Shown here: in pieces, positions 1-8,296 of the stretch
Layout of the letters: each line of letters starts with the position of its first letter
Numbering within the stretch: position 1 is the stretch's first letter
Assembly: GCF_002258785.1 (NCBI RefSeq)
Contig: NZ_NOYI01000036.1
Span: 1-64,000 of the forward strand
DNA: 64,000 nt
Source: Rhodococcus sp. 06-235-1A
GTDB lineage: Bacteria; Actinomycetota; Actinomycetes; Mycobacteriales; Mycobacteriaceae
Reading direction: 5' to 3'
Program-made: the position numbers and the translations under genes
Notes under the pieces: model-generated
Seen by the model: the letters and a program-made list of their open reading frames with translations, nothing else
Database searches by the model: none
Told to the model about the DNA's origin: nothing

Positions 1-93
1 AGCGTGATTCGGGCAGGTGTCGAACCCTCGTTGGTGATGGCCCGAAACAGCGGGATACTAATCGGATGCACAGTGGTCAGAGGCAAACCCCGT

Positions 94-204
94 CTACAAG
101 ACGTTCACTTTCACTGACCTCGGTGGGTCGACGATGCGGCGGGTGGGTGGCTCGAAGGTGGTGGGCCAGGAGTCGAAGATGCCGGCGGAGTTGTCGGTGG
201 TCAT
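94..204 (-). CDS. Small ORF coupled to the imuA'-like gene
   Basis: A 36-residue reading frame begins with MTTDNSAGIF and ends in SVKVNVL. Its ATG overlaps the TGA of the imuA'-like gene (ATGA), the arrangement usually seen between imuA' and imuB. The peptide does not resemble the start of ImuB or any Y-family polymerase I know, and it stops after 36 codons. It may be a stand-alone small protein or the remnant of a disrupted downstream gene. The remaining 93 bases to the window edge show no convincing gene. Confidence 0.4.
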   Translation of the reverse strand: MTTDNSAGIFDSWPTTFEPPTRRIVDPPRSVKVNVL

Positions 205-1052
205 TGCGCGGCCGCGAGTGGCCGGTGGACGGTGAGGTCGGCGGGTGCGGGTGTCCAGCGCAGACCGTGCTCGCCGAAGCTCGGGGCGGTGAGGGTGTAG
301 CGGCCGGTGCGGTGTGGTGTTCCGCGGCCGTGGACGGCGGTTTCGAGGGTGATGGACTTGATGCGCCCACGGCCCTGTTCGATTCCGCCGTAGCCGCAGA
401 CGGTGGAGGCGATCGTGAGATCGATACCGGGCATGTGCCCGTCCGTCAGCAGCAGCACATTGGCGTGACGACGGTTGCGTGCGAGCAAAGCTCTTGCGCG
501 CGTCGGTGGTACGTCTCGTCCGTGCACGGTGGTGACGACCAAATCCAGCCCGTCGAGACAGATCGAGGCGGCGTCGAGAGGATCCCCGGCCCCGGGATCG
601 ACGAGGTGGACTTTCGCGAGATCGCCGCCGTGTTCGTGGACGGCGAGCAGGCTCAGGCGTGGTTGGCCGATGAGGGCGACGTGGTGGCCGGCGGCGGATG
701 CTTCGGCGACGAGCGCGATGAGCATGGACCCGGCGCCGGTGACGGTGATGGCGGTTCCACGGGCCAGGGCTCGGCGTGGGAGCAGTGCGGCGAGCGGCGG
801 GGGTACGGGCATGGTCCGCAGGGTTTTGCCGCGTACAGCGCCGCTGAGTGGTTCCGGATCGTCGGCCTTGCCCGTGAGGTCCGTATCGCCTGCGATGGGC
901 GCCGCTGGTTCGGGTGCGGTGATGGTGGGGAGTTCGGTGGGTGCGTGGTCGCGGCGGCCGCCGGGCACGGTGGCCATGCGGCGGCGCAGGACATCGAGTT
1001 GGGTGGCCTTGTCGAGTCCGGTCAGGTCGGGGATGGCGTCGACGGTGGCCAT
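201..1052 (-). CDS. ImuA'-like SOS mutagenesis accessory protein
   Basis: This 283-residue protein resembles the actinobacterial ImuA' group, which are RecA-like proteins without a Walker A motif that work with ImuB and DnaE2 in error-prone lesion bypass. A RecA-fold-like core is suggested by alternating hydrophobic strands such as GTAITVTGAGSMLIALVAEA and HANVLLLTDG near residues 100-210. It starts at ATG 1052, 46 bases downstream of a full LexA box, which fits DNA-damage induction. The usual partners imuB and dnaE2 are not in the window, and only a 36-codon ORF follows. The family call rests on overall resemblance and the SOS box, so it is moderate; RecA-like protein of unknown role is the alternative. 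Confidence 0.6.
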   Translation of the reverse strand: MATVDAIPDLTGLDKATQLDVLRRRMATVPGGRRDHAPTELPTITAPEPAAPIAGDTDLTGKADDPEPLSGAVRGKTLRTMPVPPPLAALLPRRALARGTAITVTGAGSMLIALVAEASAAGHHVALIGQPRLSLLAVHEHGGDLAKVHLVDPGAGDPLDAASICLDGLDLVVTTVHGRDVPPTRARALLARNRRHANVLLLTDGHMPGIDLTIASTVCGYGGIEQGRGRIKSITLETAVHGRGTPHRTGRYTLTAPSFGEHGLRWTPAPADLTVHRPLAAAQ

Positions 1053-1097
1053 GGGGATCGACCTTTCGCCGTGCCGGTGGGAACTACCGTCAGACTA

Positions 1098-1113
1098 TCG
1101 AACGCGTGTTCGA
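1098..1113 (-). promoter_or_regulatory. LexA (SOS) box
   Basis: The sequence TCGAACGCGTGTTCGA has both half-sites of the mycobacterial SOS consensus TCGAAC-N4-GTTCGA. It lies between the end of the 54-codon gene and the imuA'-like start at 1052, so it should place the latter under LexA control. Confidence 0.85.
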
Positions 1114-1138
1114 CTGTCGAATGTGCTGGTGAGCAGGT

Positions 1139-1303
1139 TCAGCGGGGAACGACGCTGCCGTCGAGGTCGGCCGCGGTGAAGGTCCAGGCGAGGTGCCGAT
1201 ATAGCCGGAGGTCGCGTTTCACCTGGTCGAGGGCATGGGGCACAGCCGGGTGGTCGGGGTCGTGGCCTTCCGATCGGATGGCTGCGCGCTCGTCGTCGTC
1301 CAT
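1139..1303 (-). CDS. Small conserved-looking protein, 54 aa
   Basis: The reading frame starts MDDDERAAIRSEGHDPDHPA and ends DLDGSVVPR. It is acidic at the start, then has a basic helix-like stretch (LDQVKRDLRLYRHLAW). I do not recognise a family. It ends 26 bases before the LexA box, upstream of and co-directional with the imuA'-like gene. Composition and codon use match the neighbours. Its function is unknown. Confidence 0.5.
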   Translation of the reverse strand: MDDDERAAIRSEGHDPDHPAVPHALDQVKRDLRLYRHLAWTFTAADLDGSVVPR

Positions 1304-1604
1304 GTCCTATTGGACGCACGGGGCGGCGCGGCGGTTCCGGCAACAGTCATTTACTCGAATGACTGGACGAGAAGGTTCGGAGGCGCGGCGGTGGCCGCGT
1401 CGACGGGTCGTTTCGAACGAGCCAGGGCCACGCATCTGTGATGCGTGGCCCTGTTCGATGTTGGGTGACGGTGTTCGCCAGTGCGCCTCTCGGCAGGTGG
1501 CCGCTCGTAGCGGCTGATGGTTGGTACCCGGGGCATTGGGATCGAACGCCGTCGAGTCCTACAACGACAGTGCTGTCGGTGGTATTCCAGCCTGTGCGGG
1601 AGAC

Positions 1605-1646
1605 AAAAAAAGGGGGGCCCGGCCCCGTGGTGGGACCGGGACCCCG
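1605..1646 (-). terminator. Rho-independent terminator
   Basis: On the minus strand a GC-rich stem of about 13 pairs (GGGTCCCGGTCCC with GGGGCCGGGCCCC, one mismatch and one G-T pair) is followed by CCC and a run of seven T. It lies just after the stop of the 85-residue gene at 1659. Confidence 0.85.
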
Positions 1647-1658
1647 GAGGGCCTGTGC

Positions 1659-1916
1659 TCAGTGGATGCACCAGAAGGACCCGACCGGGATGGCTGCTCC
1701 CGGCTGCCCGGCGCACCACCGGCAGGTGGTGTCGTGCTCGATCCGTCCGAGCACTCCTTCGGCCTCCTCGATGAGGAGGGGCAGCTCTGCTGCGCTGGCG
1801 AGCGCGAGCGCTTCGGTGGCCCACCGGGCCGCGCGCGGATCTTCGGCGGGGAGCTGAGCGGCATTGCCGATGAGCTCGGTGATGATCTGGTGATCGTTGA
1901 GCAGGTTCTTGTTCAT
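1659..1916 (-). CDS. Small protein with C-terminal Cys-x2-Cys motif, 85 aa
   Basis: Starting at MNKNLLNDHQ, the first two thirds are predicted helical and rich in Ala, Leu and Glu. The C-terminus has TTCRWCAGQPGAAIPVGSFW followed by CIH, so a CxxC and a late Cys-His could bind a metal. A strong terminator follows directly, which supports a real gene. A longer in-frame upstream extension to 2123 exists but has an unlike, Pro/Ser-rich composition, so the internal ATG was chosen. No function is assigned. Confidence 0.55.
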   Translation of the reverse strand: MNKNLLNDHQIITELIGNAAQLPAEDPRAARWATEALALASAAELPLLIEEAEGVLGRIEHDTTCRWCAGQPGAAIPVGSFWCIH

Positions 1917-2440
1917 GGAAGGCTGCCAACGCACCCTCGGCCGAGACGTCCCCGATCGACATGACGAGGGTGGCCTGTCAACCCCGAAGAGGGAGCTTGC
2001 GACCGTGGGTTGACTGGTCGGGGTCCCCGGCATGTCAGACTCGGGCGACTCGTACGACCAAATTGGTGACCCATATGGGGCGGCCCCGGAGGGGACGTGC
2101 GACCGCTTGCGGTCGGCTTTCATGGTTCGCCGATCCCCTACGCGGGCATCCGTCGTCGATGCCCCCGAATCCGTTGTCTCCGATGCTCGCCACTCCTGGG
2201 CCGCTCCCGTCCGGACCGGCCTGGGTGTGGGAATGGAAGTGGGATGTAACTGCGCGGGTTCGCAGAAACTCGCGAACGATAGCGTCGCAACACGCGCGTA
2301 CGTGGAGCATCAACCCGTGAGGGACAACCGCATTCGCAGACTGGCGACCATCAAACGCCTTATGCGGCCGCCAGCACAGCCTCGCGTTTGATCCGGCAAG
2401 ACCAATGCCGTCTACCGATCGGCTCCGGCCCACCCCTTCC
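1917..2440. other. Intergenic region without a convincing gene
   Basis: Open frames run through this stretch on both strands, but none has a family match, a good ribosome site and plausible composition together. It separates the minus-strand SOS/small-gene block from the plus-strand sulfur module and may hold the promoter of the 85-residue gene. Confidence 0.5.
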
Positions 2441-2443
2441 CTC

Positions 2444-2480
2444 ATACCCCCACGGGTACTTGCATACCCCCCTAGGTATG
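2444..2480 (+). promoter_or_regulatory. Two CsoR/CstR-type operators
   Basis: Two palindromic boxes stand side by side: ATACCCCCACGGGTAC (2444-2459) and CATACCCCCCTAGGTATG (2463-2480). Both have the ATACCC...GGGTAT layout of operators bound by the CsoR/CstR repressor family. They lie 38 bases or more before the small Cys-rich gene at 2518 and would control the module that follows. A CstR-like repressor is encoded at 6535. Confidence 0.65.
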
Positions 2481-2517
2481 TGTCACAGTAGGGATGTACC
2501 CGCCAGAAAGGACCGCC

Positions 2518-2691
2518 ATGTGCTACCCCGTCCCGTGCCCGGCATGCGGTAAGACCACCTGGGCTGGCTGCGGTCGACATGTCGACAGCGTTATGAAGAA
2601 CGTTCCGCGGTCGCAGCAGTGCTCCTGCTCCATGGAGACACCCGCCCCAGCTACACGCGACAACTTCTTTCGTTCCCTGTTTCGTCGCTGA
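2518..2691 (+). CDS. Small Cys-rich protein of the MCYPV type, 57 aa
   Basis: The product starts MCYPVPCPACGKTTWAGCGR and carries seven cysteines within its first 45 residues, including CPAC and a CSC pair, with His in GRHVDSVM. I recall short actinobacterial proteins of unknown function with this opening. The ATG at 2518 is preceded by GAAAGGA and directly follows the two operators. The cysteines suggest metal or sulfur binding. It is the first gene of the sulfur module, 94 bases before the MMPL gene. Confidence 0.65.
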   Translation: MCYPVPCPACGKTTWAGCGRHVDSVMKNVPRSQQCSCSMETPAPATRDNFFRSLFRR

Positions 2692-2754
2692 CCCCCACCC
2701 CAACAGCACTCCACTGCATTTCGCAGGAATCTCTGGGCGTCTTCAACGCTTCTG

Positions 2755-2772
2755 AATACCCCCACCCGTATT
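2755..2772 (+). promoter_or_regulatory. Variant CsoR/CstR-like box before the MMPL gene
   Basis: AATACCCCCACCCGTATT has matching outer arms (AATAC/GTATT) around a C-rich core. It ends 13 bases before the GTG of the MMPL gene and resembles the second box at 12056. It lacks the GGG half of a standard box, so operator function is uncertain. Confidence 0.4.
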
Positions 2773-2785
2773 AGGAGAAGTAATT

Positions 2786-4942
2786 GTGACCAAGCCCGCT
2801 ACCGCGGCGGCCACCGGCCGCCACGACCGCCATCGGCCACCGGCACCCGGCGCACTAGGCCGCCTGGGAAGCACGATGGTCGCCCGCCGCAGGTGGGTGT
2901 TCGGCATCTGGCTGATCGCCCTCGTTGCCCTGGGATCGGCTGCGCCATCGGTGTTCTCATCCTTGGCCGGGGCCGGCTGGCAGGCCAACGGTTCCGAATC
3001 CGTCCAGGTCCGCGAGCTCGCCCAGCAGCATTTCGGTGGTAACTCCTCTGCGGCAGTGCAAGTGGTCGTTCACTCCGACACCGCCACGATCGAAGACGCA
3101 GCGGTGCAGCAGACACTCACCGACGTCGCGGCCGTATTCGACGGTGACACTCGCTTCGGCGAGATCATCGCCCCCCAGCCAGGCATGACCATCAGCCCCG
3201 ACGGCCGCACCGGCATCCTCATCGCCGGCGCAAACGCAAGTACAGATGACATGGTCAAAGCCGTCGACGAGGTCAAAGGCGAACTGACCGAACTCTCCGG
3301 CGACGGCATCGAGGTCTACCCGACCGGGTCCTCCGCACTGTGGTCGGACTTCAACAAAGCCAACCACGATGCCATGATCCAAGCCGAATTATTCTCGTGG
3401 CCAGTCACCTTGGCGATCATGGTGCTCGCGTTCGGATCGCTCGTCGCCGCAGGACTGCCGCTGCTACTCACCGTCGCCGGACTCGTCGCATCCGCCGGTG
3501 GTCTCGTGCTGCTCAACGGCGTCACCCCGATCTCGGTGTGGGCGATGAACTTCGCGATGATGTTCGCGCTCGCCCTCGGCATCGACTACGCCCTCTTCAT
3601 CGTCGCCAGGTTCCGCGACGCACTACGCAACGCCGATCCCCGTGCCGCCGTCGCCGAAACCATGGACACCGCAGGCAAAGCCGTGGTCCTGTCCGGTCTG
3701 ACAGTCCTGGTGAGCCTCTCGGCAGTGCTTCTCGTTCCCGCACCGGCCGTGCGGACCATGGCCGTCGGCATCATGCTCGCTGTCACGTTCGTGCTGATCG
3801 CCACCATGACCCTGCTCCCCGCAACCCTGGGGGCACTCGGCTCCAAGGTCAACGCCGCATCCCTGCCCTACGCCAAACGCCAGCAGCACCGCTCCCCGAA
3901 ATTCGCAGCCTGGGGCGAACTACTCCACAAGCATCCCTGGCCGTTCGCACTGGTCTCCGTCGGCATCCTCATCGTCCTGGCACTGCCGGTCCTCGGACTG
4001 AAAGTCGCAATGCCCTCGATCACCGTCGTCCCAGAAGATGCACCGGTTCGCCAAGGCTACGAGCTCGTCCAAGCCCAGTTCGGCGACGGCGCACCCGGCG
4101 CACTGCAGATCGTCGTCCCCTCTTCCGACGCCGCCGCGACCGCCACCGCAGCCAGCAGCGTCGACGGGATCTCGATGGTGACTCCGCCCCAGCCTGCCGC
4201 GGACGGCTCGAACTACTCACTGCTACAAGCGCTTCCCGCCGTGGACCCCTCCGACGAGAGTATGGGCACCATCCTCGGTGACCTGCGCGCGCAGCTCCCG
4301 GAGTCGGCATTGGTCGGCGGGGCACCGGCGGAGAACCTCGATCTGCAGCAAGCCCTCAACGACTACCTGCCGCTGGTGATCGGGATCATCCTCGCGCTCG
4401 GTTTCATCCTGCTGCTCGTTGCACTGCAGGCACCGCTGATCGCGATCCTCGGCACCGCCGTCAGTCTGCTCTCGACCGCAGCCGCATTCGGAGTAGCGAA
4501 GCTGATCTTCCAAGACGGACACGGTGCATCACTGCTCGGCTTCACCCCACAGGGGTTCCTCGACGGCTGGGGACCGGTGTTCTTCTTCGCGATGATCTTC
4601 GCCATCGCCATGGACTACACCGTGTTCCTGCTCGCCACCGCCAAAGAGCACTACGAGAAGACCGGCGACCCGAAAGCCGCCCAGGTCGACGGCCTCGCCC
4701 ACTCCGGCCGCGTCATCTTCGCCGCCGCCGCGGTCATGGTCGCCGTGTTCTTCACCTTCGCACTCTCCGATCCGCTCCCACCGAAAGAAATGGGCATCAT
4801 TCTCGGTGTCGCGGTACTGCTCGACGCCTTCCTGATCCGGCTCATCCTGCTGCCGGTCCTGCTGCGTCTGACCGGTCACGCCGCATGGTGGTCACCAGCC
4901 TGGCTGCGCAAGGTGCTGCCCTCGATCAGCTTCTCTCACTGA
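2786..4942 (+). CDS. MMPL-family (RND) membrane transporter
   Basis: This 718-residue protein has the duplicated MMPL layout: a first transmembrane helix near residues 35-55, an exposed domain, a bundle of helices near 200-360, a second helix near 385-410, a second exposed domain and a C-terminal bundle near 525-700. The family signature GIDYALFIVARFRDAL appears in the first half and AMDYTVFLLATAKEHY in the second, with the Asp of each pair conserved. Such proteins export lipids or small molecules by proton antiport. The start is GTG 2786, behind GGAGAAG. It is the first large gene of the sulfur module. Its substrate cannot be told from sequence. Confidence 0.9.
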   Translation: MTKPATAAATGRHDRHRPPAPGALGRLGSTMVARRRWVFGIWLIALVALGSAAPSVFSSLAGAGWQANGSESVQVRELAQQHFGGNSSAAVQVVVHSDTATIEDAAVQQTLTDVAAVFDGDTRFGEIIAPQPGMTISPDGRTGILIAGANASTDDMVKAVDEVKGELTELSGDGIEVYPTGSSALWSDFNKANHDAMIQAELFSWPVTLAIMVLAFGSLVAAGLPLLLTVAGLVASAGGLVLLNGVTPISVWAMNFAMMFALALGIDYALFIVARFRDALRNADPRAAVAETMDTAGKAVVLSGLTVLVSLSAVLLVPAPAVRTMAVGIMLAVTFVLIATMTLLPATLGALGSKVNAASLPYAKRQQHRSPKFAAWGELLHKHPWPFALVSVGILIVLALPVLGLKVAMPSITVVPEDAPVRQGYELVQAQFGDGAPGALQIVVPSSDAAATATAASSVDGISMVTPPQPAADGSNYSLLQALPAVDPSDESMGTILGDLRAQLPESALVGGAPAENLDLQQALNDYLPLVIGIILALGFILLLVALQAPLIAILGTAVSLLSTAAAFGVAKLIFQDGHGASLLGFTPQGFLDGWGPVFFFAMIFAIAMDYTVFLLATAKEHYEKTGDPKAAQVDGLAHSGRVIFAAAAVMVAVFFTFALSDPLPPKEMGIILGVAVLLDAFLIRLILLPVLLRLTGHAAWWSPAWLRKVLPSISFSH

Positions 4943-4970
4943 CACCCTCACCACACCCAACGGAGCAATC

Positions 4971-5222
4971 ATGACCGATCCGAACACAACCCACTCGGCG
5001 GCATTCACAGGATGGCCGATCGAACGTATCGTCCCCGCCCTTGCTGCCGGTGTCACCGCCACCGGTCTGGCACTCGGCGAATTACACGCACCGCAATGGC
5101 GACTACTCAGCGCGTTCGCTGCCGCCAACCTCGCCCTCTACGCAGCGGTTGGCTGGTGCCCGGCCAGCGCACTGCTCACCAAAGCGGGCGTGCCGAGTAT
5201 TCGCCGGCCCCGAATCGGGTAG
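4971..5222 (+). CDS. DUF2892 (YgaP-like) membrane protein
   Basis: The 83-residue product fits the DUF2892 inner-membrane family: the opening WPIERIVPALAAGVTATG, a second hydrophobic segment near residues 40-60 and the conserved GWCPASALL. The same domain forms the membrane part of E. coli YgaP, where it is joined to a rhodanese. Its GWCP cysteine may take part in sulfur handling. It follows MMPL by 28 bases and precedes DUF302, so it is probably in the same operon. Confidence 0.8.
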   Translation: MTDPNTTHSAAFTGWPIERIVPALAAGVTATGLALGELHAPQWRLLSAFAAANLALYAAVGWCPASALLTKAGVPSIRRPRIG

Positions 5223-5264
5223 GCCCACACCACCACAGTTCGACCACCGAAAGGAATTTCCCTC

Positions 5265-5684
5265 ATGAACATCGCACTCTCGACCACTCTGACCGACACT
5301 GACTTCGACACCGCAGTCGACTCCGTCAAATCAGCCCTGTCCGACCAAGGCTTCGGTGTTCTCACCGAAATCGACATGCAGGCCACGTTGAAGGCCAAAC
5401 TCGGCGAAGACATGGAGCAGTATCTGATCCTCGGTGCCTGCAATCCCACCCTCGCGCACCGCGCCGTCGGAGTCATGCGCCAGATCGGCTTGCTGCTGCC
5501 GTGCAATGTCGTCGTCCGCGCCGACACCGCCACATCCGGATCGGTGATCGTCGAAGCGATGAACCCCGACATCATGGTCCAAGCGACCGGAGAACCCGCC
5601 CTCTCCGATGTCGCGGCCGAGGCCACCACCAAGCTCCAGGCCGCCATCGACGCACTCGGTGGCCAGGACACAGCCCACAGCTGA
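5265..5684 (+). CDS. DUF302 domain protein
   Basis: The 139-residue soluble protein carries the DUF302 fold through residues 5-105, with GFGVLTEIDM, the ACNPTLAHRA segment and LLPCNVVVRA that are typical of the family. DUF302 genes often sit beside sulfide/persulfide and metal-stress genes; the biochemical role is not established. The start ATG follows AAAGGAA. The stop overlaps the next gene's ATG (TGATG), so translation with the TauE-like permease is coupled. Confidence 0.85.
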   Translation: MNIALSTTLTDTDFDTAVDSVKSALSDQGFGVLTEIDMQATLKAKLGEDMEQYLILGACNPTLAHRAVGVMRQIGLLLPCNVVVRADTATSGSVIVEAMNPDIMVQATGEPALSDVAAEATTKLQAAIDALGGQDTAHS

Positions 5685-6457
5685 TGACCCTGGCACTGGC
5701 ACTGGTCCTCGGCGTCGCCGTCGGCATCCTGCTCGGTCTCCTCGGAGGCGGCGGGTCGATTCTCGCGGTCCCGGTTCTCGTCTACGCCCTCGGAATGGAC
5801 CTGTCGGAGGCGATACCGACATCGTTGCTGGTGATCGGTGTCGCCTCTGCGACCGGGGCCATCCCCAAGGTGCGGGCGCGGCTCGTCGAGTGGCGGCTGG
5901 CGGCGATCTTCGCGGCCACCGGCATTGTCGGCACCGTGGTCGGCAGCGCCCTGGGCAGACATCTGCCCGAGGCGGCCGTGATGATCGGCTTCGCAATCGT
6001 CATGATCATTGCCGGGGCGCGGATGCTGCGCAGCGCCGACGATGTCGGAACTGCATGCAAGACAGGGGATTCCGGGATCGACTGGCGGCGATGCGCACCA
6101 CGGTCCATACCGACAGGGTTCGGGGTCGGTGTCCTCACCGGACTGTTCGGCGTCGGCGGAGGATTTCTGATCATCCCCGCTCTGGTGCTGTTGCTGGGAA
6201 TCGAGATGGGTGTCGCTGTCGGAACGTCGCTGGTGGTCATCGTCGCAAACTCCGCCGCCGGACTGATCGCTCAGGCCGACGGGCTCGGCGGGAACTGGGC
6301 ACTGACAGCCGCGTTCGCCGGTGCTGCGATTGCAGGCTCGCTGGTCGCCGGGCGACTGAGCACACGCATTGATACCGACAAGCTGCGCACGTGGTTCGCC
6401 TACCTGGTGTTCGCCGTCGCGGGCTACGTACTTGTCGACACCCTCGTTCTTTCATGA
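5684..6457 (+). CDS. TauE/SafE-family sulfite/anion exporter
   Basis: The 257-residue permease has about eight hydrophobic segments and the two family repeats: LGLLGGGGSILAVPVLVYAL near residues 16-35 and LTGLFGVGGGFLIIPALVLL near 150-170. TauE/SafE proteins move sulfite, thiosulfate or organosulfonates. In staphylococcal cst loci a TauE sits beside CstR and CstB, the same partners found here. The start was set at the ATG overlapping the DUF302 stop; a longer frame upstream is only the shadow of that gene. Confidence 0.9.
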   Translation: MTLALALVLGVAVGILLGLLGGGGSILAVPVLVYALGMDLSEAIPTSLLVIGVASATGAIPKVRARLVEWRLAAIFAATGIVGTVVGSALGRHLPEAAVMIGFAIVMIIAGARMLRSADDVGTACKTGDSGIDWRRCAPRSIPTGFGVGVLTGLFGVGGGFLIIPALVLLLGIEMGVAVGTSLVVIVANSAAGLIAQADGLGGNWALTAAFAGAAIAGSLVAGRLSTRIDTDKLRTWFAYLVFAVAGYVLVDTLVLS

Positions 6458-6478
6458 CCGAACGCACACACCGACCCG

Positions 6479-6497
6479 ATGCCCCCAGGGGTAATCT
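6479..6497 (+). promoter_or_regulatory. CstR-type box and -10 before the repressor gene
   Basis: ATGCCCCCAGGGGTAAT forms an imperfect palindrome (GAT-CCCC/GGGG-ATC) and runs into TAATCT, a plausible -10. It lies 38 bases before the CstR-like start, so the repressor probably controls its own promoter and the dioxygenase gene. Confidence 0.6.
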
Positions 6498-6534
6498 GAA
6501 ACCACTACCACCCTCACACCCTCAGGAGACCGCA

Positions 6535-6804
6535 ATGGTCGGCGACGAAGACAGCATCGCATTGGTACTCAACCGGCTGCGCCGCGCACACGGCCAACTC
6601 GCCGGAGTGATCGGCATGATCGAGAACGGACGTGACTGCAAAGACGTCGTCACCCAACTCGCCGCCGTCTCCCGCGCCCTCGACAAAGCCGGATTCAAGA
6701 TCGTCGCCACCGGCCTCCGCGAATGCATGACCGGCGACACCGCCGACAACAAAGAACCCATGACCGAAGCAGAACTGGAAAAACTCTTCCTCGCACTGGC
6801 CTGA
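6535..6804 (+). CDS. cstR: CsoR-family repressor, CstR-like persulfide sensor
   Basis: The 89-residue protein is a DUF156/CsoR-family all-helical repressor. The two conserved cysteines are present at residues 35 (RDCKDVV) and 64 (LRECM), 29 apart as in the family. The residue four before the second Cys is Gly, where copper-sensing CsoR has the ligand His. A two-Cys, no-His pattern marks CstR-type sensors, which respond to sulfane sulfur rather than Cu(I). The ATG follows AGGAG. Its place between TauE and the persulfide dioxygenase agrees with this role. It is the only CsoR-family gene in the window. Confidence 0.85.
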   Translation: MVGDEDSIALVLNRLRRAHGQLAGVIGMIENGRDCKDVVTQLAAVSRALDKAGFKIVATGLRECMTGDTADNKEPMTEAELEKLFLALA

Positions 6805-6861
6805 ACGAGGACGTTTCACGTCAGAAACGAGGCCGACCCGACGACACCGTAGGAGTACCCC

Positions 6862-8223
6862 GTGAGCGCTACCGATCCAGACATCGCCATCATCGAAACG
6901 TCGAGCCTCGGCGACCGCAGCTACCTGATCAGCCACGACGGCATCGCCGTCGTGATCGATCCCCAACGTGACATCGACCGCGTCCTGGCACTGGCCGCGG
7001 AGAAGAACGCCGCGATCACCCACGTACTCGAAACCCACATCCACAACGACTACGTCACCGGCGGCCTCGAACTCGCACGCGCTACCGGAGCCGAATACGT
7101 TGTGCCCGAGGGTGACCCGGTCGAATTCGAGCGACGGGCAGTGGGGGACGGCGATGTCGTCGACGCGGGATCGGCGACGTTTCAGGTCATGCACACCCCG
7201 GGCCATACACATCATCACGTCAGCTACGTACTGCAACTCGGAGACGAACCGATCGCGATCTTCACCGGCGGCTCGATGCTCTACGGATCCACCGGCCGCA
7301 CCGACCTACTCGGCTCCGAACACACCGACGAGCTCACCCATGCCCAGTTCCACTCGGTCCGTCGAATCGCCGCCGAACTCCCCGCCGACGTCGAGGTCTA
7401 CCCCACCCACGGATTCGGTAGCTTCTGCTCCGCGACCCCCACCAGCGGCGACTCGTCGACCATCGGTGAACAGCAACAGTCCAATCCCGCGCTGACCCAG
7501 GACGAACAAACCTACGTCGACGAGTTGATCGCAGGATTGTCGGCCTACCCCGCGTACTACGCCCACATGGGCGTCATCAACACCGAAGGTCCGGCCCCGA
7601 TCGATCTGTCCACCCCGGAGCCTGTCGATCCCGACGAACTACGCAGGCGCATCGACGATGGCCAGTGGGTCGTCGACCTCCGCGCACGAACCGCCTTCGC
7701 TGCTGGACATCTCGACGGCTCCCTCGGTTTCGAGCTGTCGACGACGTTCGTGACCTATCTCGGATGGCTCTACCAGTGGGGTGCGCCGCTGACATTGATC
7801 GGTGACACCTCCGACCAAATCGACGATGCCACTCGAGAGTTGGCGCGCATCGGCATCGACCGCCCCTCCGGTTCGGCTGTCGGTGAGATTCACTCACTCG
7901 CCGGCGACGGCCACGTGCGGTCCTACGAGGTGTCCGACTTCGCCGGACTTGCCGCAACCGACTCCGACATCACTGTGCTCGACACACGTCAACAGTCCGA
8001 GTACGCGGACGGCCACATCCCCGGTGCGGTGAATATCCCCCTTCACGAACTGCCGCACCGACTCGCAGAAGTCCCCGACGGCAAAGTGTGGGTGCACTGC
8101 GCCTCCGGCTATCGCGCCTCGATCGCGGCCTCACTACTCGACCGGGAACATCGCAGCGTGGTGCTCATCGACGACGACTACAACCGCGCAACAGATCTCG
8201 GACTCGACACCTCGAAGACATGA
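6862..8223 (+). CDS. cstB: Persulfide dioxygenase-rhodanese fusion (CstB-like)
   Basis: This 453-residue fusion begins with an ETHE1-type metallo-beta-lactamase domain: THIHND with His59, His61 and Asp63, HTPGHTHHH with His115, and THGFGSFCSA near residue 185. Two rhodanese domains follow. The first (about 255-345) has no active-site Cys; the second (about 360-450) has VHCASGYRAS with Cys413. This matches CstB, which oxidises low-molecular-weight persulfides and passes on sulfane sulfur. The start is GTG 6862 behind GTAGGAGTA. It is the last gene of the module and should detoxify reactive sulfur species. Confidence 0.92.
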   Translation: MSATDPDIAIIETSSLGDRSYLISHDGIAVVIDPQRDIDRVLALAAEKNAAITHVLETHIHNDYVTGGLELARATGAEYVVPEGDPVEFERRAVGDGDVVDAGSATFQVMHTPGHTHHHVSYVLQLGDEPIAIFTGGSMLYGSTGRTDLLGSEHTDELTHAQFHSVRRIAAELPADVEVYPTHGFGSFCSATPTSGDSSTIGEQQQSNPALTQDEQTYVDELIAGLSAYPAYYAHMGVINTEGPAPIDLSTPEPVDPDELRRRIDDGQWVVDLRARTAFAAGHLDGSLGFELSTTFVTYLGWLYQWGAPLTLIGDTSDQIDDATRELARIGIDRPSGSAVGEIHSLAGDGHVRSYEVSDFAGLAATDSDITVLDTRQQSEYADGHIPGAVNIPLHELPHRLAEVPDGKVWVHCASGYRASIAASLLDREHRSVVLIDDDYNRATDLGLDTSKT

Positions 8224-8260
8224 CGAAATGCTTCGACGACCGAACGCGACGAGACAGGCG

Positions 8261-8289
8261 TACCCCCAGGGGGTATATGTTGGTATCAT
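8261..8289 (+). promoter_or_regulatory. CsoR-type operator and promoter of the DUF6153 gene
   Basis: TACCCCCAGGGGGTA (8261-8275) is a perfect 15-base palindrome of the CsoR type. TATCAT at 8284-8289 is a plausible -10, and the ATG follows at 8297, so the mRNA is probably leaderless and repressed by a CsoR-type protein bound over the promoter. Confidence 0.7.
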
Positions 8290-8296
8290 CGGCCGC

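Noticed and set aside
66..1517. 483-codon plus-strand frame
   Set aside because: Its product is low-complexity Gly/Arg-rich sequence without domains; it is antisense to the imuA'-like gene and small neighbours.
6535..6804. Calling the CsoR-family protein a copper sensor
   Set aside because: The ligand His is replaced by Gly while both Cys are kept, and the neighbours are sulfur genes; CstR-like is the better call.
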